Source: Litsea cubeba (taxonomy: Eukaryota > Streptophyta > Magnoliopsida > Laurales > Lauraceae). Taken from it: 64,000 bases of DNA. The first letter of the stretch is position 1, and each line of letters starts with the position of its first letter. The notes under the pieces were generated by a model that was not told where the DNA came from, made no database searches, and worked only from the letters and a program-made list of their open reading frames with translations. The position numbers and the translations under genes were made by a program. The stretch is taken from contig CM022949.1 of NCBI GenBank assembly GCA_012931725.1, positions 29,415,815 to 29,479,814 of the forward strand, in the 5' to 3' direction. Positions 26,601 through 34,999 of this stretch are shown here, piece by piece.

Positions 26601-27178
26601 AAACCAACCTGACCAATTTTCCGAGCCGCATAAGCTATCCCTTGAGACTGCCCGGTCTTCACCCGGTTCGACTGCGGGCTCGCAATCCACTTCTCCGCAT
26701 CGTCCCATTTCGAAGGTGCTGGTTTAGAGATCGAAGCAAAAGGCACCGATAGCACACTCGCACTATCACAGTCTACAGATCGGTCGTCTTTAAACCTAAC
26801 CCTAGAATTAGACAATGCAACTTCATTGAACCTGGAATCGCTCTTGATCTCACTGTCCAAACTATCCATTGCTGCTGTTGTCACTTTAGTTGAGCAATCA
26901 CGCAATTCACTTACAATATCTACATCTTTGTAGCTCTCAGGAATGCAAACACCTGATGAGAATCAAATTGCAGCAATCCTGTCAATCGAAAAACCCTAGT
27001 TCTAGTGTTTTCTACAGATCACACAGAAATCCACACAAAATCAATCAAATTCGAAGGAATTCGTAATCTTACCTCTTTCGTCGACTTCACCAGCTTCAGA
27101 TCTCAGCGAAAATCTGGAATCTGCTTCTTCTTCTTCTTCTTCCTGCTTTCTCTTCTTATCGATTCCCAAAAGCATCAT
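18790..27178 (-). CDS. Remorin-family protein (five coding exons)
   Basis: Remorins are plant-specific, plasma-membrane-associated scaffold proteins. The model joins 27178-27073, 26952-26383, 21706-21214, 20913-20832 and 18981-18790, giving about 480 residues. Visible family marks are SKWDDAEKWIASP (about residues 116-128), RDMGTEMTP (about 256-264) with SQEPSRTGTPVRAT after it, and KELSEKELQLKTRREIM. The C-terminal coiled-coil remorin domain runs from AAWEEAEKAKYMARYKREEM (about 375-396) to the end, closing with the Cys/Trp-rich tail CFCWNWCF, which acts as membrane anchor in this family. The first four exons join in phase (1, 1, 2, 0) at GT-AG sites. The last exon stays in frame only with an acceptor 11 nt inside the one expected. 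Family proteins also start further upstream than the first in-frame ATG here. The long, disordered N-terminus resembles the Arabidopsis At2g02170 type. Confidence 0.9.
20482..20550. repeat. Tandem duplication next to GA repeat
   Basis: The segment ATTTTCCAACATCAACAAGG with TGGAAGTTAGAGA is present twice, about 38 bp apart, immediately before the GA tract. This fits slippage at the microsatellite border. Confidence 0.85.
20551..20730. repeat. Long interrupted GA microsatellite plus 22-bp duplication
   Basis: A (GA)n tract of about 125 bp, broken by single G and TAT interruptions, runs to about 20676. It is followed by two copies of CAACCACATATTTACACTTGG. Long open frames of Arg/Glu or Leu/Ser over this tract are artefacts of the repeat. 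Confidence 0.9.
20832..20913 (-). CDS. Remorin exon 4
   Basis: This 82-nt exon lies between acceptor TATTTCAG| and donor ATTGAG|GTATTG. It completes the split Arg codon and adds YKREEMKIQAWENHQKSK and TEAGMRKIE, the most conserved part of the remorin coiled coil. It ends in phase 0. Confidence 0.92.
21214..21706 (-). CDS. Remorin exon 3
   Basis: Acceptor TTTCGTGCAG| is followed by (G)TT AGT CTT AGT, giving VSLSQHDSSVDV and then RSVSMRDMGTEMTP. The exon ends at GCTAG|GTTCTT within the Arg codon of KYMAR, where the remorin_C domain has begun. Ser/Thr/Pro-rich stretches fit a disordered linker. Confidence 0.9.
22180..23299 (+). mobile_element. L1-type LINE, 5'-truncated and decayed
   Basis: On the plus strand a broken frame shows the end of the zf-RVT region (SKVEAFYWIAVARKVSTANN, later SFGLCWRERKKRIFKG). 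An RNase H domain follows: LPPVGVLKFHVDGPARGKPG with the first catalytic Asp, SDEVEVSAILEAL with the Glu, and ANSLADGLAKQGVDR with a later Asp. This RNase H is typical of plant L1 elements. The 3' end is an A-rich tail (about 23273-23292). Flanks 22163-22179 and 23300-23316 (AATAATTGTGAAAGAAT and AATTATTGTAAAAGAAT) fit a decayed 17-bp target duplication with two mismatches. Stops and frameshifts make it inactive. Confidence 0.85.
22720..22925 (+). pseudogene. LINE RNase H domain remnant
   Basis: The longest intact piece of the LINE coding region reads HWALPPVGVLKFHVDG ... GPTSIGGVLWNAKGEVFLL ... DEVEVSAILEAL and then stops. It is the N-terminal two thirds of an RNase H fold. The remainder lies downstream in other frames. 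It is not expected to be a functional gene. Confidence 0.75.
23326..23560. mobile_element. Tourist-type (PIF/Harbinger) MITE
   Basis: The element is flanked by TTA (23323-23325 and 23561-23563), the target duplication of PIF/Harbinger elements. Terminal inverted repeats are GGGCCCATTTGTTCAC on the left and GTGCCTATTTGTTTCA inward from the right. It is 235 bp and non-coding. It is the best copy of the family whose remnants lie near 4.6, 7.3, 13.1 and 13.3-13.9 kb. Confidence 0.8.
23690..24030 (+). mobile_element. RTE-type retrotransposon 3' tail with internal duplication
   Basis: A broken plus-strand frame reads RRKGGMSKRTWMEVVK, NMKKCNL, then KDLVQDRLDWRDKIHVANPN, matching the C-terminal tail of plant RTE polyproteins. 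It is followed by a (GATGAT)n tract at 24016-24030. The KKCNL segment and the last 50 bp are both duplicated. It is inactive. Confidence 0.7.
23911..24010. repeat. 50-bp tandem duplication
   Basis: GGATTGGAGAGACAAAATTC and the sequence after it occur at 23911 and again at 23961 with no difference over about 46 bp, then diverge. The event looks recent compared with the decay of the surrounding RTE relic. Confidence 0.95.
24781..26190. repeat. About 430-bp tandem duplication, second copy interrupted
   Basis: Copy 1 (24781-25213) and copy 2 (25215-26190) both begin ACTCCTAACCATATACTCAC and share GGGCTGGCTGACTGAT, GAGTATCATTTCATGGGCC, AGGTCTATGAATGGATTATG and ATGATGTTTAATTG near their ends. Copy 2 is longer because a 545-bp MITE sits in it at 25371-25915. 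Substitutions are scattered throughout. Confidence 0.9.
25371..25915. mobile_element. hAT-type non-autonomous element
   Basis: Terminal inverted repeats are CAAGGTTGGAAAACTC on the left and CATGGTTGGAAAACTC inward from the right (one mismatch in 16). The flanks ATTCTTAT (25363-25370) and ATTCTCAT (25916-25923) form an 8-bp target duplication with one mismatch, as expected for hAT. The paralogous empty site is present in copy 1 of the surrounding duplication. Subterminal ACTCGG/GACTCG motifs repeat near both ends. There is no transposase frame. Confidence 0.88.
26383..26952 (-). CDS. Remorin exon 2
   Basis: It follows acceptor CTCATCAG| and reads (G)VCIPESYKDVDIVSELRDC in phase with exon 1. 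The exon includes SKWDDAEKWIASP and ends GCTTCTGCTG|GTAAGAA with one base of the next codon. It is 570 nt long with no internal stop. The intron before it is only 120 bp. Confidence 0.9.
27073..27178 (-). CDS. Remorin exon 1
   Basis: Exon 1 starts with two adjacent ATG codons (27178 and 27175) and encodes MMLLGIDKKRKQ, an acidic run and EAGEVDER, then one base of a Gly codon. The donor is GAAAGAG|GTAAGA. The start is the first in-frame ATG after an in-frame TAA at 27223-27221. The 13 in-frame codons before it encode a conserved-looking SPTKLR segment. Confidence 0.75.
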
Positions 27179-27221
27179 TCTCAGCTTTGTAGGAGAGAAT
27201 CCTCCTCCTCCGTAGACACAT
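27156..27221 (-). promoter_or_regulatory. Upstream ORF overlapping the remorin start
   Basis: The first ATG upstream of the remorin start opens a 21-codon frame (MCLRRRRILSYK...) in a different phase. It crosses the remorin ATG and ends at TAA 27158-27156. If transcribed as part of the leader it could reduce translation of the main frame. It could equally mark a lost base in the true N-terminal coding region. Confidence 0.45.
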
Positions 27222-27560
27222 TACAGATTCAGATTTCACTGAATTGCAAATGATTTCTAGCAGATTTTAGGGATGAAATGTGAGATTCCGATCTGAAAGA
27301 GATGAGAGACAAGCAATCTAATGTCAGAGATGCTTGCTTTAGCTCCAGATAGGGTTTTTCTAGGTGCAGATCTCGAGAAAGCAATGTAGTAGAAGAAGCA
27401 GAAAGAGAAGATTTTTGAGTTGAAATGCGAGGTTTGGAGATGTGATTTTGACGGATCGAAGGTTCAGTTGCAGAGAGAGAGAGGAGTGTTGGAAAAGAGG
27501 AAGGTTGAGTAGCGTGTGTGAGAGAGAGAGAGTGGAATTAGGAAAAGAGTAGGGGCAAAA
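27222..27560 (-). promoter_or_regulatory. Probable remorin 5' leader and proximal promoter
   Basis: On the minus strand this region is pyrimidine-rich with CTCTCTCTCACACACGC-type tracts, usual for plant leaders. A CCAAT-like stretch lies a little further upstream near 27.61 kb. No clear TATA box was found, and the transcription start is not known. Confidence 0.35.
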
Positions 27561-27870
27561 TGGGGAAAGTGCGTACCTGGTTTTTTTTTTTTCTTTCGAT
27601 CCTTTCGTAATCCATTTGATTGGATTGGGATTTTTTTGGGGTTTTTTGCGTTCCAAAATTCTATTTGGCCTGAAATTCAATGGCTGCAGGTCTGGTGTCA
27701 TGCCACTTATCGGCCTGATGTTAGGCTGGCATCAGGTCATGTAGCAGGGTTCTTTTGCGTTAGCTGTTCTACACCGGATTTTCTAGTCGGGCTATGTGAT
27801 CGATCTTACCCGGACGTTTGGATCTAATTATGTTCTTTTATGTTATTTTTGGAAGCCTGGATGATGAGTA

Positions 27871-28383
27871 GGGTTGCAAACATACTATTCGATCTCGAAT
27901 TGGATCATTTCTAAATAACGAGTTTGATTTCGAATTTAATTTTGACTTGGATCATATTTTGTTGGTTGTAAGCCCGATTTCGATAGAATTACCTGGATCC
28001 GGATCCAACTGGAGAACTGAATCTAGTTCAGAAATTAGTTCTTAGTTCTAATTTTTCTTTATTTTTTATTTTAAATAAATAAATATATCATTCAATTTAT
28101 AGTTGTGCATCAAGTCTACCATATTCGGCATTATACATAAAAATGCCCAAAAAAATTTTATTTCGAGGCATAGTTTGCAATATCAAATACTCATATGTCG
28201 GATCCTGAGTCCACGGGTTGGAACCTACAAGAATCCGGAACCGGACCCGTTTATCAATCGAAACCTAAATTAGATTTCGGATCCGGATCCGTTTATGAAT
28301 CAGAACCTAAAATAGGTTCTTGATCCCCCCTTCTTTTTTTTGGATCTAAACTTTGGGATAATCAGATATCCCTTTTGTAACCC
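27871..28383. mobile_element. TA-flanked MITE (GGGTTGCAAA family), copy 1
   Basis: It lies between TA dinucleotides at 27869-27870 and 28384-28385. The left end reads GGGTTGCAAACATAC and the right end read inward is GGGTTACAAAAGGG. The interior carries GGATCCGGATCC and AACCTAAAATAGGTTC-like motifs, also found in opposite order in the copy at 52330-52860. It is non-coding. Confidence 0.75.
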
Positions 28384-28777
28384 TAATGACGAGGGAGCGA
28401 GAGAGCTATGCTTCGGTCTCTAATATGTCGCATCTTTCGTTTGCCTTTGCGGCAAAGTGCAATTGAAGGATATATATATATATATGAGGTTTATAAAGCG
28501 CTAACTAGCAGGGATTTGGTCTTGTTATTGGGACTTGGATGTTATTGATTGCAAGATCATCCTAATTTCATGACTAAGATATGGTAATTATTAGCATTAG
28601 TGCACAAACGTGTACTTTTGTTTTACCGCAATGAAAAAAAGCTTTTTTGTGAAATTGTGAAAAACTTAGCTCATTTATATTTTACTCTTGTACATCTTCC
28701 TCATTGCTAGCTCAAATGTGCCATTAAGGTCTCTCGAAACTCTTCACAAACTCTCCAAAATTACCAAATTTGAATTA

Positions 28778-29241
28778 AGGGTGCTTATGGACCGGGCTAG
28801 TTCGACCCCAACCCGGGACTGGCCCACTTCGGGCTGGGCTTAAGCTTTGAAATTAGTACATGGGCTGGCTTTAGGTCTAAAATCTAGGTCCATTTAATAT
28901 ATGGTCAGGGCTTGGACTCAATAATATAAAGCCCGAAGCCTGGCTTGATGCGAATTAGAGACACAATTTAAAGCAAAACTATTTTTTTAAGGGACTGGAT
29001 CACATAAAACTTTCACACGTGCAAAACAAAGTCATCTAACTAAGCCACAACATAAGACAGTTATGAGAAGCCTTTTTGTTTAATAATCATCGACCACTTG
29101 GGCTCGGGGTTGACCTTTTCGAAGTGGGCCAGGCTCGGGCCAAGCACTTATGGCCCAAGTTTGGACTAGAGTCTGGCCTAGGTCAATGGTTAACAAATGG
29201 GGCTAGGCCTTGATATTTCTCTGCATGGCTCAAACCACCCC
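28778..29241. mobile_element. TA-flanked MITE (GGGTG-TCATGG family)
   Basis: TA dinucleotides flank the element (28776-28777 and 29242-29243). The left end AGGGTGCTTATGGACCGGGC and the right end read inward, GGGGTGGTTTGAGCCATG, are imperfect inverted repeats. The interior is rich in GGGCTGGGC/GGCCCAA. Related to 13394-13773 and 62170-62503. Confidence 0.65.
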
Positions 29242-29249
29242 TATATATA

Positions 29250-29592
29250 CCCACAAACTCTCCCATAAATATGATTGGCTATTTTATGAAGCATGAAAGA
29301 TAGATAGGGTCGACCTGACCCTATATGAAGTAGTGCAATTTTCTTCATGGATTATTCGTTTTCTTGCAAGTAGGGCCCACTTTCTCTGATGGATACCCCT
29401 TCAAATATTTGTTCAATAAATAAACAATGATAAGACAGTACAAAAATATATAAAACCGTGGGCGGGTTTGGTTAGTTTGGAGCCTCGTTTGTTTAGTCAT
29501 CTCGCACAAAGTTCGGACTCATTTAACCCAAAAAAGGGGTGAGGCCCGGTTCTACAACCTTAACTATTTATATTGGACCGATACAACACTAA

Positions 29593-29628
<36 letters not shown>

Positions 29629-30490
29629 TATTTGGTACTTGATATTATGTCCTTAAATCTTCAAAAATGAGGAGTCGTATTTCCGTTTCCCATATCAGTG
29701 TCCATATCCATATCCATATTCATATTTTGGCATCATAGTAGGCCATCCTTTTAAATATTTTATACTGAGCTGGGCCTTTAAGACTATACAAGACCCAATT
29801 CTAGCCTAGTAACTATTAGATTAATAATAACTTATATGCACTCCAGCTCATGGGACTTACTTAGATGTAAGTTTATTGATGGGAGAGGATCAATTGAAAA
29901 GGCTTCTCTTGGACAAAGGAGATTAAAAAAATTGGCCCCACCAGATTATCCTGGCTTTTGATCCTAACTGTAGATTTTTTTAAGATTCAATCCAATGACG
30001 AACGAAGTATTAGTGACTCGGTGAGTGTAAAATTAGACTTGATGCGAACCGGATGAAAATTGTTGTAGGGGCTGAATTGATGAAAGGTTGGTCCAAATTA
30101 GTTCCATAGTGACTGTAATGCACTTGTAGTTGCTCGCAGGAGAGTATTTTCCAGATCAATCATGGACAAATATCTCAATGGGTTTTCAGGATTTGGAAGC
30201 CAAGCCTGTTGTGTTATTCCCTTTCATGTTTGTCAATCATAGATGGAGTTGGAGTGTGCAAAATATTGGGAGCAAATGATGTACCATTGATTTTCTTTGG
30301 TAGAAATGTACCATTGATTTAATTGTCATTTAAGTTGCGTAAATTTTACAATTTTTTTAAAAGGCCCTATATCTCGTGTGTTGTTAATCGTAATTAATTA
30401 TCAGTTCACAGCGAGCAGAAGTAAGCATCATAGTCTAATTGAAATAAGTTAAGAAGCCATTTCGCTTCGCCTAAAACAATTTGAAATAAA
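29250..30490. other. Gene-free spacer
   Basis: No supported gene. A (TA)n tract lies at 29595-29625, and a CCATATCCATATCCATATTC simple repeat lies near 29.70-29.72 kb. Confidence 0.6.
29595..29625. repeat. TA microsatellite
   Basis: An uninterrupted run of alternating T and A about 31 bp long. Similar but shorter tracts lie at about 15389, 28469, 30732 and 57077. Confidence 0.95.
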
Positions 30491-30496
30491 TCTTCA

Positions 30497-30690
30497 AATC
30501 CATTTGGGCCCAGAGAAAAGCCAGGTAATACCCTTGTGGCCCCAAGGTGGTAGCACAAGTGGACTAACATTTGGTTTCTGAAAAGGGAAAAACCAGGGTC
30601 GATACGAAGACGGGACTAAACATTTGGTTTCTGAAAAGGGAAAAATCGGGGTGGATACGAAGACCTCTAAACTCAAACTCTGTCAACATT
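30497..30690 (-). mobile_element. SINE relic with 55-bp duplication
   Basis: Read on the minus strand, TGCTACCACCTTGGGGCCAC followed by AAGGGTATTACCTGG and TCTGGGCCC matches the body of the SINE at 56058-56197 (ACTACCATACTGGGACTAC, TTTACCCAG). Within it the plus-strand unit CATTTGGTTTCTGAAAAGGG plus flanks is repeated about 55 bp apart. No A-tail or target duplication was seen. Confidence 0.5.
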
Positions 30691-30756
30691 TGTGACCATC
30701 TCCTTTTAAGTAGCATACAGGCAACAGTTCCATATATATATATATATATATGGGAA

Positions 30757-30788
30757 ACCCTCTCCTCAGCTCACGCTGAGGAGAGGGT
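30757..30788. repeat. Perfect subterminal hairpin, left end
   Basis: ACCCTCTCCTCAGC, a TCAC loop, then GCTGAGGAGAGGGT make a perfect 14-bp stem 5 bp inside the element end. The same hairpin occurs at 33588-33619 at the other end. Confidence 0.95.
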
Positions 30789-31376
30789 CCGCTCAACAAT
30801 GCGGTCCAAACGCATGGCGTCAAGTGGTAAAAAAAAAAAAGTCCCGCCCACTTAGTTCTCATTCCCGCTTGTTTTAGTAGATAGAGGAGAGGAGAGGAGA
30901 GGAGAGAAAAGGAACTTTCCTCTCAACTTCGGAATCTTGACCCTGGGCAAGAAAGAGGAGAGGAGGTTTGTCTCCAACCCGGGCGGTGATCTTGTATCTT
31001 CTCCTGGTATGTGAAGACTGAACAGAGTCTCAAGATCTCAAGTTCGAATCTGAGTTTCTTATTCTGGCGAAGTGCAGCAACCAACCACGAGAGGAGACCA
31101 GAGTCCGGAGATCCACACCCTGGCTCCTTCTCTTCCGATTGGCAACTAGACGACCTCAAAGCTTGTTGTCCGTCTCTTCTGCTATGCACTCCCTCCCTTC
31201 CTCCGCCCCCACTCGTTCTGTTGTGTTTTTTTCTTCTTCCTGTTATGTGTATTTTTCTTTTATTTCCTATTGAGTTGGGATTTTAGGTTTTGTGGTGGGG
31301 GTCTGAGGGTTTTTTTTGGTTGGTTTGTTTGATTTGAGTCTTTGGGTTTGAGATTTCAGGGTTTATGATGGGGAGT

Positions 31377-32869
31377 GTTTTGATCTCCTCCCTTCATGTA
31401 TTTACATGGATTTTTAGCATTAAAGAAAATGCATTTTACTCTAATCTGGCTTGCCCAATACATCTTCTTCTAAGCAGAAGTATGTACCATTTAACATCAT
31501 TATTTTGTTAGCGTAACTCGAGGCTTCTGGTTGGGCACAGGGACACAGCTTCACTGGCTCATTGAATGATTTCACATGAAACAAAGGCCTGTTGCTGGTT
31601 GGAAAAAATATTTTTGGATACCCACTTTTGGTTTACATTCTGACCACTTACAAAAACATAATCCTAGGTATTTCATTCAATTACATAAACAAAGATAACG
31701 TAATTGGGTGTATCCACACTCTTGGACGGGTTTAATTACTGCTCCATGAGCCACGACCTGGGTCTCTGAAACGAATTGGGTGTTGTGACCAAAATTTTCA
31801 TAATGTAATATTCAGATTGTAAATCAATCATGATTAAGACCTGTACCCGGCTTATCAATGGTTTAAAATCTTAGATTGTTAATTGAAAAATGGACCTGAT
31901 GGTTGCGAGAGTAGTTGAACTGAGATTACAAATGTCCCCATCCCAATGCAAAGGCAAATGTCCATCGCTAAGTTGAGAGGAAATCGAATTTTATGAGTAG
32001 CAAATTTGCAAATTGAAGACATTTATGGAACTATCAGTTGATGAAATGAATAGAGATCATTCAAGAAGCAAGCCATTATGCCTTGAAGGGTTCCAAGGTC
32101 CGAACCATTACTTTTCAAGAGCATATAAAAACTAAATTGAGCACTTGGTAACTCTATGATGACTAGAAATCACTATTAACATTCCGAGCATAACTTTTAG
32201 TCTATAACAACATATACAAAAACAGCCCCGTGATGGATCCTAATTTGAAATAAAAGTGAAATAAGAGGAGGTTAAAAAAGGGAGATGCTCTCACCTTATT
32301 ATGAGAGATAAGGTGGATGCCTCATATCCATATCCAATGCCAATAATTTGAATGTGAGAGCCCTCACCTCTATCTCTCATAGTAAGGTTAGAGATATCTC
32401 ATAGGAGCATCTCCAGTTAAAAAGAAAAGGGTCATAATGGAATATTTAAGTTGCACACGAAGTAACCAATCAGGCCTACTAGGGTGCATCTTCAGAAAAT
32501 CCATAATCAAAAGGGCCAGTTGCATGCGAGTTGGAGTTATTGGCTGTGCCAGTCCGTTCTGGACTTCTAACACAAGCCACAGTTCTGTCCCCAGTTTCAC
32601 CCCTGGAATCTAATATGAAAACCATCAATTGCAAACCCAAATGCATAAAAACTCAACTAATACACACCAAACCTATTCAGGATTGCAGGAATCAGACCTA
32701 TATAGATAGACCATCTCAATATCAACAGAAAATTTCAACTTCCATCTGCTGTTAATTAAACTCTACAATAAATCTACAAAATAAGTCCGCATTCATCATA
32801 ACAAAGCCACATTCAAATTAGCTCAGCTCAATGAGTTATTCAGTTGGAAATAAAAACAGCCCAAGTTCA
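31377..32869. other. Interior of the Mutator-like element
   Basis: About 1.5 kb of non-repeated sequence lies between the inverted arms. The longest frames are about 70 codons and none has a motif I recognise. There is no MULE transposase (DDE) signature. Confidence 0.6.
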
Positions 32870-33587
32870 AATCCCCATCATAAACGCTAAAATCTCTAAC
32901 CCAAAGACTCAAATCACACAACCCTACCGCAAAACCCCCCTCAAATCCCCACCACAAACCCTAAAATCCCAAACCCAGACCCTCAAATCCAACAAACCCA
33001 ACAGAAAAAAAAAAAGAAAAAAAGAAAAATACACATAACAGGGCATTGAACATGAGCTGGTAGAAGAAAGGGAAAAAAACACTTCAGAACGAGGGGTGGA
33101 GGAAGGGAGGGACAGAAGAGACGGACGGCAAGCTTTGAGGTGGTTTGGTTGACAACCAGAGGAGAAGGAGACGGTGTGTATCTCCGGACTCCAGTCTCCA
33201 CTCGCAGTTAGTTGCTGCACTTCGCCATAACAAGAAGACTCAGATTCGACGGACTATTCCTGTGAAGAGGAGGCCGTCACGGGTTGCAGTGCACACATCC
33301 ATAATCTTTCAATCTTCACATACAAGATCACAGCCCTGTTGTAGTCCTCTTCGTTGTGCAAGAAGCAGACTTCACATTTTTGCTCACGTTATAGATTCCG
33401 GATTGGAGACAAAGCCCTCTTCTCTTTTTTCTTGCTCACGGTGAAGATTCTGGATTGGAGATGAAAGTTCCTTTTCTCTCTTCTCTCTACTGTACTGAAA
33501 CAAGCGGGAATGAGAAACTAAATGGGCGGGATGTTTTTTTTTTTTTACCACTTGATGCCATGCGTTTGGCCTGCACGTGTTGAGCGG

Positions 33588-33619
33588 ACCCTCTCCTCAG
33601 CGTGAGCTGAGGAGAGGGT
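33588..33619. repeat. Perfect subterminal hairpin, right end
   Basis: This is the mirror of the left-end hairpin: the same 14-bp stem arms with a GTGA loop. It lies 5 bp from the right end of the Mutator-like element. Confidence 0.95.
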
Positions 33620-34241
33620 TTCCCTATATATATAACTCCTAAATTTGTTGTTCTTATATTAACTTCTCTTGAGTAACAAGTCTAACTATTAATGGAGCTT
33701 CTCTTTTGTTTATGGTGTCCATCTTTCTGCTTGGGTTCTTTTTTCTTTGAATTTTTTGGTCCATAATTGAATGTGGGCCTGTGGCCCACATGCCATTTGA
33801 TCGATGATCGCCACCGTAGAGAAGTAAAACGAGATTATTGCACATTTCTTATGAATGGCACCGATTTGTGGTGCCCCACCAGCAGCTAAAATCAGACGGT
33901 TGCGAAATTTCTGAGACTAATTATCATGATAATCCTTTCTATACTCAAAGGGGCACCATTTTTGAGGTGGCCCCACTTTCCTATAGGAGGGCCCAGTTGT
34001 ATTTTTGCAATGATCAATCACACTTAATTAAGAGCCACCATCCTCTATTCACTCCTGTATCCAAAGCTACAAGGCCCACAACCAGCAAACTGATGATATG
34101 AATATATAGCAGTTTATTCAATTATCTAAACATAGACTCAGTTGAATCTAAATCAAATCATGCTAAGTTATTTTTTCTCCCTTCTTTTTTTTTAATGATT
34201 ATAATTTAAGAAAATGGCTCCTGTAATCTTATCACAAAGAG

Positions 34242-34426
34242 AGAATGTCTCCTTACCTGAGTGATAAGGAGTGATAGTTCTCACTTGGCCGCCCAGGGTT
34301 CGAACACTGTGTACGCCACCTCTTTCCGCTTGTGCGGGCTTCCCTTCCCACTCATGTGGGCCATCTTTTTTGCATGTGCGGGCTCACTTGGGTTCCAGCC
34401 CCCTTGGCTGGGTTACCAAGAAAAAA
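34242..34426 (+). mobile_element. Au-like SINE with 17-bp target duplication
   Basis: The head CCTTACCTGAGTGATAAGG and the B-box-like CAGGGTTCGAACACTG are in the right order. The tail is GGCTGGGTTACCAAG plus an A-run. Both sides carry AATCTTATCACAAAGAG (34225-34241 and 34427-34443), a perfect 17-bp duplication produced by LINE-type integration. The head and tail resemble the angiosperm Au SINE family as I remember it. Confidence 0.9.
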
Positions 34427-34443
34427 AATCTTATCACAAAGAG

Positions 34444-34990
34444 TATGTGGATGTCATATATGTGCCTAGAGTGAGCATTCACATCACATACACTAAATAT
34501 TCTCAATTTCAGATTTGGATTGGGCTGTGGCATCCTCTGGTGTTCTGCGTAACCCTCGGCTGCGTTGTGGTTTGTTCATTTCGCGGTAAGTGTAATGACC
34601 TGGCCCTAGACAATTATATTTAGAATAAATTAATGATAATTAGGATTAATTAATTAAGTTTAGGAGTTAGAGTAGTTATTTAATTAATTTGATTGCAATT
34701 AGACTGAGTTTGGGTTTAAAAGATCAGTTTAATCATTTGACATTATGGTGGCTATTTTGGGTATTTTCACAGTAGGTAAAGAACCTTATTTGAATGTTAA
34801 TTAATTAGGTTTGCCTGTTAGTTTAGGGCTTTTGAGGTTTTGAGTATGTTTAGTCCAAGTTTGGGGCAAATAAGGGTATGTATAGTTGTCTTTTTAGAAA
34901 ATTGAGGGATTTACTGTGATTCTCGAAAGTATAGCAATATAAGGCTTGTTGGATAGAGAAAATTATTTAGTGAATCTTTTGTTAAGGACT
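34444..34990. other. Gene-free stretch, possibly LTR-derived
   Basis: A TGTAATGACCTGGCCCTA motif near 34592 looks like the start of an LTR, followed by AT-rich sequence with TTAATTAATT repeats. No matching CA end, second LTR or target duplication was found. Confidence 0.4.
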
Positions 34991-34999
34991 TTTTCGATG

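Larger units (their letters stand above)
30752..33624. mobile_element. Mutator-like element with long inverted arms
   Basis: The 2,873-bp element starts GGGAAACCCTCTCC and ends with the exact reverse complement. It is flanked by TATATATAT on both sides, compatible with the 9-bp target duplication of Mutator elements, although the TA-rich target makes this less decisive. The arms (about 30752-31376 and 32870-33624) are inverted copies with indels. Each arm end has a perfect 14-bp-stem hairpin. The 1.5-kb interior has no transposase frame, so it is non-autonomous, and a captured gene fragment cannot be excluded. Confidence 0.85.

Noticed and set aside
34592..34990. LTR start candidate TGTAATGACCTGGCC
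   Set aside because: No CA end, partner LTR, primer-binding site or target duplication could be found.
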